Of a DNA stretch of 64,000 nucleotides, positions 30,264 through 42,831 are shown one piece after another. A model generated the notes under the pieces. The model was not told where the DNA came from and did not search any database. It saw only the letters and a list, made by a program, of their open reading frames with translations. Location: contig NC_053116.1 in assembly GCF_010015445.1 (NCBI RefSeq), positions 23,209,107 to 23,273,106 of the forward strand, written 5' to 3'. Position 1 is the first letter of the stretch, and each line of letters opens with the position of its first letter. The translations under genes were made by a program, and so were the position numbers. The stretch is from Perca fluviatilis (Eukaryota; Chordata; Actinopteri; Perciformes; Percidae).

Positions 30264-31390
30264 TATTTGTTTCTGGACATCAAGCTAGGCCATATGCTAG
30301 CTAGCTAGCTAGGTGCTTAAGTTATGTTACTCACCCCTCGTAGTTGTGGACATAACTTCATACGTCCCACTTCAAAGCTTTTCCCGTTTCCTGACGGGTG
30401 CAGGTGAAAGTGCGTCGACCATTCTGTGCACATTGTTGACATATACTTATAATAAAGCTATAAACGGGCGCGGGGATATATAAACTTGGTTACAGTCAGG
30501 TTACAGAGCAGCCGCCCTCAACAGACGTTCTAAAGTAAAGTGAACGCACCCTCAACGGGGTTGGGATCATTTCATTGGTCAACACTACAGCTGGCATTCT
30601 ATTGGTTGTTGACTTTTGATAGGGTTATAACACACAAAAATCCAAGCGCGGCAGGAGAAATCCGAGAGCAGAAACTTTGCAAGTGAGCAGAATCAGCCTG
30701 AGTGCGAGGAGAAGGTTCAAAGCTGAGAGCAGGAAATCTGTCCAAACAACAACATATCTGAGTCCAAGCAGAAAGTTTGAGTGCAAGCAGAGCAAATCCA
30801 AGCGCGAGCACAAACTTTGAGCACAAGCAGAGAAAATCCAAGCGCGAGCAGTGACTATTTGAGTGTGAGAGCAAGGTTTTGAGGCAAATTATTACAAAAT
30901 CTGAACGTAATATCAGTGAGAAATGCTCTCAAATTGAAAGAATGCGCTCTTGATTAAAGATAGGAATATAACTCCATACTGTTGTTGGTCTGCCAAAGAA
31001 GTCCCATTCACCTTGTTCTGAATGTGAGAGATAGTCACGCCCCCTGATTTGCATATAAGAACTTGAAATAAATAGAGAGTGAAATAAATAAATGTGGCAT
31101 TAGGATAATAAAAGTCTCTTGAAATAAATAAATGTGGCATTTGGAAAATAAAAGTCTCTTGAAATAAATAAATGTGGACTTATGAAATAAAAGTCTCTTG
31201 AAATAAATAAATATGGACTTATGAAATAAAAGGACCATGAAATAATTAAATGTATTTAATTATTTATGTATTTATTGCCTCATTTATTTATTTCATGATT
31301 TATTTCAAAGGCATATTTATTTATTTATTCATGTATTTATTCATGTATTTATTCATTTATTTAATTGTGAATAAAACGGCATTCCATAGA
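30264..31390 (-). repeat. Right arm of the large foldback element
   Basis: Inverse of 24084-25945, lacking the 630-bp insert and some 40-bp units. The box GATATATAAAC at 30475-30485 is the mirror of the left-arm TATA-like box, so both arms point a promoter-like sequence inward. From the minus strand this arm retains an open frame from ATG 30442 to a GTGAGT splice donor at 30334. Confidence 0.9.
30335..30442 (-). CDS. Candidate first coding exon inside the right foldback arm
   Basis: The minus strand reads 36 codons from ATG (30442) beginning MSTMCTEWSTHFHLHPSG and ending CPQLRG, directly followed by the donor GTGAGT. A TATATA box lies about 35-45 bases upstream of the ATG. The left arm has the same ATG, but its frame hits TGA after 23 codons because of small differences. 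No homology is recognised. The proposed exon is real only if transcripts start in the arm. Confidence 0.3.
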
Positions 31391-31409
31391 AATGTAGACG
31401 CACCCTAGC

Positions 31410-31830
31410 GGCAGCAAATTTAATTTGCAGCCAGGGGGGTCTAGGAACTCTCGGTTGGAATGCGAGCTGGAAAAACCAAACTCTGGTCAGGCCAATCACA
31501 TCGTGTATAGAGTCGGTGGGCGGGCTTATGGCTGCTGCTGCTGCTGCAGCGGTCTTCTGGAAGACTTGGGGTTAAGCTTTTCTTTGAGAAAAGGACAAAG
31601 AACGGCACAGAAACCATTCTTAAAAAAGGAAAATGTGTTCGGAGTTTTGCCAACCGGATACGGCAAAAGTTTAATCTATCAACTAGCTTCCTACCTTCTT
31701 CGTTGGTCTGCCGATGTACAGAAGGAATTTGAAAGACAACCGTTTATCCCGCCCCTCGGATTGAGCCCTGTCAATGGTGAGTTCCCAGACCCAACATCTT
31801 GATGTGGGTCTGGCTTGTCAGGCTAGTAAA
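31410..31830 (+). mobile_element. Repeat carrying a RecQ-type helicase fragment
   Basis: The segment includes a frame reading KENVFGVLPTGYGKSLIYQL (about 31627-31686), the Walker A region (GYGKS) of a superfamily 2, RecQ-like helicase. It breaks into unrelated sequence soon after, so only the first helicase motif is present. The right edge (CTGGCTTGTCAGGCTAG) is shared with the repeat ending near 1.32 kb. It looks like a short non-autonomous transposon that picked up a piece of a helicase coding sequence; such fragments are common in fish genomes. Confidence 0.6.
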
Positions 31831-31953
31831 ATGATCCAGTATTTCACAAAATAATCAAAGATCCAGTCCAAAGTCTAAAAAGTGAATACAAAAGTGTATA
31901 GCAGGACTATGTTTATTTTTTTTGTTCCATTAATCATCTCATGGCCTACTAAC

Positions 31954-32365
31954 TAGATGGCCCGATACCATTTTTTTCTTCCAGATACCGATTCTGATAC
32001 CTGAACTTGTGTTATCGGCCGATACCGAGTACTGTCATATATTTTATTATGTTTTAACAACTGTATACTACAATCCCTGTATGGATGTGATATCATTTCT
32101 ATATTTGTTGTCTGTCTGGCTCAGGTTAAACTCTTTGTGAAACATGAACAAACACAAACAATGAATGCCACAGAACTTTCTTTTAATATCCAGTTTGACA
32201 GTCACTTATAACAGAAAAAGAACATAAACTACTTTAATGTAGATTTTCTTTAGGGCTTTATTATGTGGTATCGGTTCGGTGCATAAACTCCAGTACTTCC
32301 CGATACCGATACCGATACCAGCGTTTTAGGCAGTATCGGAGCCGATACCGATCGGAACGTCTCTA
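31954..32365. mobile_element. hAT-like MITE with CGATACCGAT termini
   Basis: Both ends are rich in GATACCGAT/ATCGGTATC in inverted orientation; the right end reads ATCGGAACGTCTCTA. It is flanked by exact 8-bp copies CTACTAAC at 31946-31953 and 32366-32373, as hAT insertion produces. The left terminus is more diverged than the right. Non-coding. Confidence 0.8.
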
Positions 32366-32832
32366 CTACTAACTACCTCCACCAGCTACAACTGTAAAAT
32401 GCTAATTTTATAATAACATCAGTTAGAAGGGCAACAAGTAGGCCTACTTTCACTTTGATACTTTAAGTACATTTTGTTGATAAGTCTAAGATAACAAACG
32501 ATGGTAGGCAGCAACTGTAATGGAGTACTTCTACATTGTTGTATTGGTACTTTTTAAGTAAAGGATCTGAATACTTGTTAACATGTCACACCCATGTTGT
32601 GCTCATAATAAGACTGGATGATCTTGACTGGTCTTCATGGTTATGTATAAATTGGAAATGCTGCCACCAAGGGGCCAAATATGAAACCTACAGCTAGAGA
32701 ACAGGTTTATTATCCTTGTCGTTCCACCTCTTTTTGTCTTATTTTTAATCATTAGAAGTGTTTTTGAACTACTGGCCTTGTCAGGATGCAGCTGCTATTT
32801 AGATCCCACTGGGGTTGTTTATTTAACATAAC

Positions 32833-32833
<1 letters not shown>

Positions 32834-32893
<60 letters not shown>
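32834..32893. repeat. (GT)n microsatellite
   Basis: Thirty uninterrupted GT units. Confidence 0.97.
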
Positions 32894-32896
<3 letters not shown>

Positions 32897-33041
32897 TTAG
32901 CTGAACCTAATCCTGTGCCTCATACAAAAAGATAAATCATTGCAGGTATTAAAGTGTCTCAGTGTATCAGCAAAACTGTCAGTAATTGGAGACTGATGCA
33001 ACAGGAAAAGAGGTTTAAATCTGCCCCCCCATGCCCCTTAA

Positions 33042-33335
33042 CCCTTGTGTTGTCCTTCGGGTCCCAGTGACCCGAAGGACAACACAAGGATTATGTACTT
33101 CCGTTTACTTTGTTGAGAATTGCTCTCTAAACCCTGTTTCTTGTAAAGTAAGTAAGTAAAGTTTATTTCTAGAACACATTTAAACACAGTTTAAGCTGAC
33201 CAAAATGCTGTACAAACAAGAACTAAGGTGCTGTATTAACCCTTGTTTAGAGAGCAATTCTCAACAAAGTAAATGGAAGTACATAATCCTTGTGTTGTCC
33301 TTCGGGTCACTGGGACCCGAAGGACAACACAAGGA
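33042..33335. mobile_element. piggyBac-like MITE with double-hairpin ends
   Basis: Flanked by TTAA at 33038-33041 and 33336-33339. Each end is itself a palindrome: TTGTGTTGTCCTTCGGGTC is followed at once by its reverse complement, and the same happens at the right end. A second inverted pair (GAGAATTGCTCTCTAAAC) lies inside. It therefore folds as two hairpins on a longer stem. Non-coding. Confidence 0.8.
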
Positions 33336-33720
33336 TTAAACCACTTCCTGCCCCTTCAATATTGGTTTCCCTCAGTCCTTCATTTTATTTCAAAAGTATT
33401 TAACTTGTTTGTCTTATCTTCAATATTATTCCAGTGTAAACCTGCTTGTCACCCTAAATATTGATGTATTTTTGAATTAGCAACATTCACTGAAGTGAAA
33501 TTCACACATTCTCTATACAAAAATGAGGCAATCAAGCTTGAATGCTCTCACATATCTAGCGTAACACTGACTCTTAAGGTAGCATTCTTTAGTTCAAAGT
33601 TTGAGTCAAAGTGTTTTTGTTTTCTTTCCTTGCAATTTAGTGTAACCCAATGCACCATAATATCTCTGCAAGTTAGATACTGCTTTTTTTTTTTTTTTCC
33701 CCCCCCCGATTGCTAAAGAC

Positions 33721-34819
33721 AGTGGGCACAACTGAAGCCACGTGTGCAAAACTCAAACTACAGTCTGCACTACCAACAGTCACCTGAGCTAAACAGTTCA
33801 CATCACATCACCTGCAAAACTCATTCAAAGCAACACAACTCTTAACACACATCTCAAAACACTTTGAAAATCCTCATTGAGATAACACACACAGTCACTC
33901 AGAACACACTCAGAGTAAAAACACTAGCATCAAACACCAATACAGAAATTACAAACTTTTCATCTTTACAGTTTGAGTGACTTCACACTACCCAATAGTT
34001 TCTTTAAAGATATATATTTTATAATATACCAATTTTACATAAGGTAAACAAGAAGGCATGAAAATCAGCAATTTGCTTCAATATAGTATTTTGTCTCTAG
34101 TAATTTATGGAATTACTGGAAAAAAATACTAAAGGTACATAACCGTAACAAAGAATAGTGCGACTAATCCTGCCTCTCTCAAACATCATGCGGAAGATTT
34201 CTTCATCACATTGGATGTCTGCATAATCTTTAAATACAAATGAATATGGTGTTTCCATTGCTTTCACCTCCATTACTTTCTGAAAAACAGTAAGAACACA
34301 GTTTTACTATTGTAAAGATAGTGTTTTTCACATTTTTTTTTTATAGCTGTGTACATAACCTCAGACATCTTACCTGGACATATTGGTATCTTTGCTCTTT
34401 TACCCGTTTCTCTCAAACGGTACAGTGCATAATGGTGTCATTATTTGGTTTGTATACAAAAAAAGGCTTTCTGAGCTTTCTCTGTATAAATACCGTATAT
34501 GTTCACTAACTAGTCTAAAACAAGACACCTGCTTAGGCTTTCAGCTAAAATTGCAATCAGCAGTGTTTGAAATGCACCAGACTGAAATCTATTCTGTTTT
34601 GAATGTGTGGTTAACAGTTTTGACAGCAGTGTGTTAGCGTTTGAACAAAGTGCTGTAAATCCCCAGTGTTGTGCAGGTTGTGGTTAAAGTCGTGGGATAA
34701 GTGTGTAGAGTTTTGAAAACTGTGTTCAAGCAATGAAAAACAAACTAGAGTTTGGTTCACATGAACAGCTGCTGTGCAGACTGGGGTTAGAGTTTTGCAC
34801 ATTACTCCAGTTGTCACAC
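33721..34819. mobile_element. DNA transposon remnant with about 60-bp inverted ends
   Basis: The left end (CACAACTGAAGCCACGTG, GCAAAACTCAAACTACAG, TCTGCAC) is mirrored at the right end (CAGACTGGGGTTAGAGTTTT, GCACATTACTCCAGTTGTC). No intact transposase is recognisable between, and the two ends differ at several positions, so it is old. Superfamily not assigned. Confidence 0.55.
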
Positions 34820-36212
34820 AAAAACTGTTATTAGCTTAAAACATTCAGGTTTTGTTTAGTTTTTTTTTTACTATTATGTAGTATTATATTCACCACCTGT
34901 AGCTGGTTGTTTGGCAACATCTTCCCACAGTATTTTCTGCCTTCTTGCACAAGACAAAACAAATAGAAATAGATTGAATAGAATACATCATAAATCACTA
35001 TAAGGATTACAAATCATTTCTATAATTTTATAACTTGCTTAGTTTCTGTTTTTTGTTCTGCTGCAACAACAGAATTTCTCTGCTGGGGGTTAATAAAGGT
35101 GCATCTTATTTTTTAACATAGTGTAGTTCTGCTCAGAACTGGCTTTTACTACACATTTTTAAGAGTAGCTGAAGACTTTTTGCATGGTAAATACTATTTT
35201 TCCCCACACACAGTTTGAAGGTACTATATAAGCAAAACCTTACCTTGAGAGGTTAAAGGTACATCCACGCAGAGGTTTTGATATTCTGGCTGATGAGATC
35301 TCTGAGCGAGGTCACCAAACTCCAGCAATAATGAACCTTTTTCAGAGCAGACATGTTGACTTGTCACAGTAGAAAAAGCATGTGCTACAAATAAACATTA
35401 ATGAGGGTTTCATTCTATTGAAGTGGCCCAGCGAGCCAGTGTGCACAATACCAGGACTCTGCAACTGATGCAGCTAAATGGAACTCAGCCAGTACCAACC
35501 AGCCTACAATATTGTGTTGTATATTGTATCTCATGTCATTTCACTACAAGTTAGAAAGTGCCTTAAATGTTAATGTTTATTCTACTCTATAGTAATTATT
35601 GAAACCATCATTTGCAGCATTTAATGATATTGCCTAAACACAACTAACATTTGTCTATCGCCTGTAGTTTGTTGACATTTAATAGCAGATTCAGGTACAA
35701 TTCACTTTGAAATAAACTTTAATAGATACTTAAACAAATCTACAACATGGAATACAAATAAAATGGAAGCTGCAAGCAAGGAAAATAAGGTGTGACATAG
35801 TATGTCCACATCCAGCTGACAACTGATTAAGGAGCACATCTGCACATTAAAAAATACTAGTCAACAGGTCTATGATATGGCATTTAATAGGTTGGCAATC
35901 CGATGTTCTATTACAATTTGTGCAGCACTTTGTGGATTGTCTTGTCGTTACGGTGCATTAAATCTAAAGTTTGCTGATTCAGGCACGCCGCCGTTCACCA
36001 ACAGTCCGTTTCCCCAACCCCTTTGTTTCCCCCTTAACATGTCATAACAAACACTACATCATTGGTGCTCAGCTATGTGCCAGTGAGACCCAAGAGTAGC
36101 AGCGGTTTTCATTACAAAGAACCACTTAAGTGGATATGTCATTGGTTAGTTTCCATTATCTGGCTGAATATGTGCAAACCAGTGAAATCAGCTGATGGAG
36201 ACTGTTGGAATT

Positions 36213-36243
<31 letters not shown>

Positions 36244-36600
36244 ACACAGCACTCTTGGGCCCTGACAGCATGTGGTTGAAATCTACTGCACTACAAAAAG
36301 CAGGAGTGACAAATGTTTCTTTTTTTTTTTTATAAAAAAGGACATGATTGTATTGAAAGATTTCCTGCAGATGCATGCTACAAATAATCACAGTGACATT
36401 ATCCTAAAATTCCTGCTGATGTTGCTCCTGACGGATGCCTTGATGGTAAGCAATGGGGTAAACTTCCATATCGCAGAGAAACCTGATAATGCAGTGAGTG
36501 GTCGGAGCTGCTCTTCAGCTGCCCAAAAGTGCATTCCTCCACACTGCACTACAGACTCTCTATGGAGTGGTCAGCATCTCTTCTGCGTTGTGTGTAATGC
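34820..36600. other. Intergenic region downstream of spsb1
   Basis: AT-rich, with A-tracts at about 36212-36244 and a T-tract at 36319. No gene recognised; ORFs here lack domains. Confidence 0.4.
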
Positions 36601-36603
36601 AAT

Positions 36604-36609
36604 TTTATT
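36604..36609 (-). terminator. spsb1: Possible poly(A) signal of spsb1
   Basis: AATAAA on the minus strand, about 590 bases beyond the spsb1 stop. It would give a 3' untranslated region of about 0.6 kb. Other TTTATT motifs further out could serve instead. Confidence 0.35.
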
Positions 36610-37199
36610 TAGTATCCATTAAAAAAAAAAAAAAAAAAAAACTTCTAAAAGCAACTAGGATTTCATGTTATAATTCTCAATTTGAGAGGATGTACAGGTT
36701 GATGTGTGTGTGCTGCCACCTTGTGGTCAGAGGCTAGCAGTGTATTTCTGCACCAACTCTCAAGTTTAAATCCCATCACACAATTTAGTTTTAGCACAAC
36801 CAATAACGCATCAATTTAAAAGGCTACAAGATATAAATTCATTACCATAAAGTCTGCAGGTCACAGCAGAGAAACCGACCACATATGCCACATTAACCTA
36901 CAAACTGGAGGAGGTACACCAACATGGTGACTGTCAGGGCATCGCCTGGATCAGCATGTGCATAGTGCTCAGTGATTCCTGATTTTATAAAGTTAGAGAA
37001 TACAATTGCAAAGAGTCATAAAAACAGGATAAGAAACTCAAAAAAGGTGTCCAGCTACTGACACAGAAGCATACTTGAAGGCTGAGTCAGTACTGGAGGC
37101 TAGAGCAATGTTGTCAAACGGGTTCAACCCTAGAAGGATCCCAGAGAAACATGTGAAAGAGACGAAGGTGTGCCGAGCGTGCGGTCACCGTCAGCGCCG

Positions 37200-38053
37200 T
37201 CATTGGTAGAGCAGGTAGTTCTTAAGAGAGGCCGGCAGTGGCAGTCTATGGATTTCACCCAGACGGTCTCTTCCTAATGCCACCCTCACTGAACGCCGAC
37301 ACAGATCCATCAGAGAGAGGGGTTCAGCTAGGGGGAGGAGACAAGAGAGGTGAGGTGTTATGTGTTAGCAATGGCTGAATCTCATTTCAGGAGTGTGTAA
37401 ATGTCAAGCATTAAGTCAAATCTGCAAGGGGCTGTTTATAAAGTATAAGACACCAGCATAAATTAAAGTGAACACAGAGGGGGAGTGAGCGACTATAAAA
37501 ATGGGAGTGGAACAGTATTATAACCTTTATCCTCTATTGCCATAGAGAACGCAATAAGAGTGTATGAGGGCATAAAGTCACTGTTGTGCAAGATAAACAT
37601 GAGCCATGGCATGCAGCTCCCATTAGAGGAAGGATGTATAAGGATGAAGTCCACACTGATGTGGAATCCACTCTGAAGAAAAGAAATGGACCAACATTCC
37701 CAGCAGTGGTATTAACACTGGGTGCTGCAGCAGAGTGTGTGTACTAGGGAGAACATCAAACTAAAAAATGAAATTCAGCACATGTCCCTGTGTACTGTAG
37801 TTTACATAGATTACACAGTAGGGTAACACTTCAGGCAGTTTGCTCTCTAGTAGGGCCTACCATTTGTCCAAAAAGAATTACATTAATGGGTTTTGGTCAT
37901 TACTGATAATTTGTCAAAGAAATTTTTTTTTGTACTGCTTGTCTGAAATTTCTTTTAATGTGATTGACATTTAGGGTTGGTATCTTGAAAAGTGTAAATT
38001 GCCATGCCAATTTGATGTATGTATGTATGTATGTATGTATGTATGTATGTATG

Positions 38054-38085
<32 letters not shown>

Positions 38086-40210
38086 TTTTGGAAACCTTAC
38101 CTAGAGGAATATAAATAAATCAAATCTACAAATCCTTTCATTTAACAAAATATGCCAAAGAATCTCAAATACAGGTATTTCATTTTAAGCAGCAATATAA
38201 CAACTTAAAATAACAGTCTAATATTAAATATGTGATTTAAATAAGAAAATATCTTATAAAAAAATAAACAAACATTCAGTGTAAAATTGTAATACTCGAC
38301 TTAAAACTAATTTACTTGCAGCCATATTCTTTAGCTGCAGTGCCAACACTGCATACTGGCTCCGAACAGCCACAGGATTACCAACATTTCGAGAGACAAA
38401 AACTGCCTTTAACATCAATTGATAAGATTAAGGATTTCCCCTCTCTACATCCGACAGTAAGAGGAATGTCATAAAATTGAAGCTGGCTTTAATGCGCATC
38501 ACTGCTGCATCTGTAGCGCTTCTTTTCCACAGGCCTAAACTAGGTCGAGGGATCTGAGCTGAACATAAAAATCTAATGAGCACACAGCACTTGGGACATG
38601 TGGGTAGTACACCATGTTTTGATGAGGGCCGATGTTTCTTCATTTAAAGCCTCTGAACACCCATACAGGTGTTTTCAGTTATTCTCGCTGATTACTCTTT
38701 TCAGGTTGAAGGTGGGCCGGAGCTTTGATGGGACCTTATTAAAAAAAAGGTCACAAATTCTTTCTACTAACAAGGATGACAAAAGGTGTCATTTGTCCCA
38801 CCATAACAGCACTAACAGTGGACCCAGGAAGATGTCAATCACTCAGTCTAATCACACCCACACAGTCCTGGAAAAGGTCCAATCCGCCACATTAACGAGA
38901 AACACCTGTGTGGGTGTTCAGTGCCTTTAAAGCTCATGACCCTTTAACCATGGAATAATTCATCAAATCAAAATCATTAACCATTTGTCGGGGGGGTTTG
39001 TACATAAAGGACCACTGGAAACAATAAACACCAGCATCTATAATAGAGGGGCTACAGCAGTTTAAAAACAAAAGCAAAGTACAGTTATTGACAAAAGCTA
39101 GGGCAAGTAGGGCAGGTTACAGTGAGATATGATCTCTGTCAACTTCTTACCAAGATTAGGACACAGTGACATCATTCTCATATGAGAGAAGTTGATTAAG
39201 GGATGTAGTTAAAACATATATTCATATGTAATCTGGACTACCAGGAAAGAACGTCATGCTATCACTGCTTTACATAACGGGTAGGGAGGCAACGCTTCTG
39301 AAAAGTCAGCTCTACAGTAACCCTCTGCAATATGTCCCGCTTAGACAGTATGACTAACACTTAACTGTCACACCTTTGTTTATTGCATTAATAAATGCAG
39401 CCACTGGTTGTGTAAGAGCTGGGCACGAGACATCATCACGGATGGCAAAATACCATCTCTCATGAGAGAAAGAAATAACCGAGTATTTCAAAAAAACATT
39501 TAAAGTTTGTACTTACGATCAAGTCCATTTATGTACCGGATTCTTATTTCACAGTGTCCCCACACGGCGCTCACCACTGGGTACAGCTTCCTGCCCTTAA
39601 GTCCTCTGAATGCCACCCCTAGATAATGTCCATCTACTATGTAACCCAGAGTTCCCTCATCCATGTCTAAGACTACTAAAAGGGAGTCTGGTATTATGAA
39701 GGTGTCGTCTGGCTCGAGGAAGGCCGGGTAGGTTTTTCCTGGGTGATTCTTGCCATCGTGGTAGAGTTTACTCCTGCACAGGTCCCAGCCCCAGGACTCG
39801 GCGTTGCTTCCTACCAAAGCTGTGTAGCCCACCGAGTGCAGCGGGGCGTCACTTGTCGCCACTCCGACCACAGCGTGTGTGCCCCTCTGACGCATAGCCC
39901 AGCTGATCTCCCACACATGCAGTCCCCTTGTATAGCCAACATGGCCCCGGATGGCGTCCGTGCTCTGCGCCACAGGGTGCCTGTGAAACACCAGCTTGTT
40001 GTCGTCCTTGACGAAGATGTTAAGGGAGCGGTCATCGTTGTTCCATGAGTTCTGGACCTGGACGTCCACGCTGGCAGGTGGCATGTCCAGCAGCAGATCC
40101 AGTCGAGACGGCTTGGTGTGACTCAGGGCCTGTAGCTCCAGCTTCAGGGGGCTGAATGCCGGATCCCGCATATCAATGGTTTTAATACCACCTGGGACTT
40201 TTTGCCCCAT
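37200..40210 (-). CDS. spsb1: SPRY domain and SOCS box protein 1, complete coding sequence
   Basis: SPSB1 is a substrate receptor of Cullin-5 ubiquitin ligases; known targets in mammals include inducible nitric oxide synthase. Two coding exons: 40210-39517 (ATG, donor GTAAGT) and 37327-37200 (acceptor CCCCTAG, TGA), giving 273 residues, the same as human SPSB1. The start [17 protein letters not shown] matches the family. The SPRY domain fills about residues 55-231, with [32 protein letters not shown] and [13 protein letters not shown]. The second exon encodes the SOCS box: BC box around [17 protein letters not shown] and Cul5-box-like [14 protein letters not shown] at the C-terminus. Match to SPSB1 is closer than to SPSB4. 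It lies next to slc25a33 in the same orientation, as in human 1p36. The intron contains a GTAT microsatellite. Confidence 0.95.
38013..38090. repeat. (GTAT)n / (AT)n / (AC)n compound microsatellite
   Basis: About eleven GTAT units followed by an AT run and a short AC run, in the spsb1 coding intron. Confidence 0.95.
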
Positions 40211-41739
40211 GCTCTGGGTGGTTATAGCAGCTCCCTCTTGCTCCTCCTCTTCCTCCCCCCCCTCCTCAAAGACTAATGGGGGGAGTAATCAGCCTCAGAC
40301 CCTCTCCTCCACCGTGCTCCTGCAACCCAAGAAGCAGGTTTGTTGCTCCCTCTTGTCACTAGCTGCGGACAGTGAAGCTCACACCAGGTGTGTATTGAAG
40401 CCTTCCTGGAGATATTAGAAGAGATGCAAGCAGATAAGTAACAAGTCCATTATTACCTAATCTAATTAGCATTATTTCAGTTTGGGCCAGGAAACATTAG
40501 CATCAGATCGTACAAAACAACAGTAAGCTAAACATAAGGCACATTGTAAGTCCATCCTTATCATGCCCTTTGATGGCGACAAAATGGTACATCTGCTGTA
40601 ATTACATCATAGTGCATTTATTGGAAATGTTACAGTGTGCATTTACATTTTTAATGGTAAATATACTCAATGGTTTAACTATTAATTTGGTCATCCGTGG
40701 ACAACAACTGATATTAAATGCTGGGCTGTTAAGTGGCCTCAAAAGTGGCTTTGTTCACATGTGAGGTTTAGCATATAAACAAAAAAGGCAGTGTCCCATG
40801 ACCTAAGATTTCTGAGATGTAAACCAAAAAAACTGATCTACACAAACAGTATTATCATAAAGGCAACAGCAAGAAAACATGCATCTGCTGACCATGGCAA
40901 AGATGTACTATATCAGTGTGACAAATTTTCTCACCCATTCTCAACCATCTGAAGTTAACCTAAAGTCTGAAGCAGTCAGACTGTATGGCTTTGTTTTCCC
41001 TCCCTACCAGTTCACCATAATGTCGAGCCAACCAAGAAAGACAGGACCAACAAGTTTTCTGCCATAAACGCATTTTCTATTGGTTGAAAAGATTATGTAT
41101 AATGATTGCACTTTTTACAGAGAATACACTGGCCACAATGGCCGAGTGAAGGGCTACAGTTCAGCTTGTAAGAAATGACAGGTTTTAGCTGCTGTGAACA
41201 CAGTCTTTCTAAACACATGACTAACTAGGGTTGTAGGGCTATATATCATTAATCATCACCTTTAGAGAACTGTTTATACCATGCATTGTGGAAACATTTT
41301 TTGCAGCAACATGGTTAGGTACTTTGTCAGGTTTTTAATCTGCTGGATAAGCCAAAAGCAGATGTTCCTGTCTGGTTATTTGATCTGTTTCTCAAATTGA
41401 TTTTCCGGAAAATAATGCAACATCAAATTACATACACCTTTGTAGAGGTATTTGATCAATTCATATGCCTAACAGTGTCAGCGAGCACAATTAAGGAGGT
41501 CCCTGCTTAAAAAAAAAAAATCCTTTTTTGTTTTTACTTTGCCTTTATGATTGTTTAACCCACATTAAAGACAACATACAGTATCCAACAGTGGACACAT
41601 TTTGAAATAAATCAATATCTGCTTGAACGCATTATTTTTGGATTTATTGGTAAAACCAACAAAAATTACCCCACCTGATTTGACTGCTTAGCTTTAATTA
41701 GCTGGGATGGATTCAATTTTATTGATGTGCACTTGAGAC

Positions 41740-42060
41740 TAGGGCTGCTCGATTATGGAAAAAAATATAATCACGATTATTTTGGTCTATATTGAAATCA
41801 CGATAATTTAACACGATTACTCATTGAGTTCTGGAACAATGGAAAAAGTTAAATCAACAGTAAAAAAACACAACTGTGAAATTTGCCTTAATACTTTTCC
41901 TATTTAAACTTTATTTTTTTCCATTCAGAACACAAGAGACAGTAAGAGTTTACTTGCAAAATGTAATGAGCTAAATAACTGTTTCTTGATTATTCTGTTT
42001 TTGTGATCATTGGGAGCCGAAATCAATCACGATTAAATTTTGATTAATTGCACAGCCCTA
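41740..42060. mobile_element. hAT-like MITE (TAGGGCTG ends)
   Basis: Ends TAGGGCTGCTCGATTAT and TTGATTAATTGCACAGCCCTA are inverted. The flanks CTTGAGAC (41732-41739) and CTTGTGAC (42061-42068) are an 8-bp target duplication with one later change. Interior AT-rich, non-coding. A common fish family. Confidence 0.85.
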
Positions 42061-42569
42061 CTTGTGACAAGACAAATAGTCAAGTGAATAATCAACTTAA
42101 TAGTTATGACCAATTTTGGCCTCATTTAAAAAAGGACAACTGCCGACCTACATAAGACAATAAAACATGTCAGTGATACATTTTCACGTGAATTTATAAT
42201 GTACCTGATCTATAGATCCAGCCACTGTACAAAATCTAGATCAATTAGTACACAATGTCTGACAGGAGTAACATGATGCGTGATCCTAATATTCATATCA
42301 TCAGCTTCTACGGTTTATAAAACAATAAGTTTTATTTAGTGTTTAGAGCTCTAACTGGTCAACACCCATGCTATTATGTGCTCCTTTTGCCAAGTAACTC
42401 ATTTAGGATCAGGGTGCACAAACATGAAGAAAACTAAATTAAAACCTGATTTGATTAGTTGTCCGAAATTCTACGCATTACTTCTTCACCAGCTTTTCTT
42501 GATAAAGCAGAGTCAATCCTAGAATTTGTGATAACATGACGTCGCCAATGTGGGTGGGTGGTGGGTGGG

Positions 42570-42831
<262 letters not shown>

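Noticed and set aside
39743..40048. 101-codon plus ORF opposite spsb1
   Set aside because: Shadow frame of the conserved SPRY exon.
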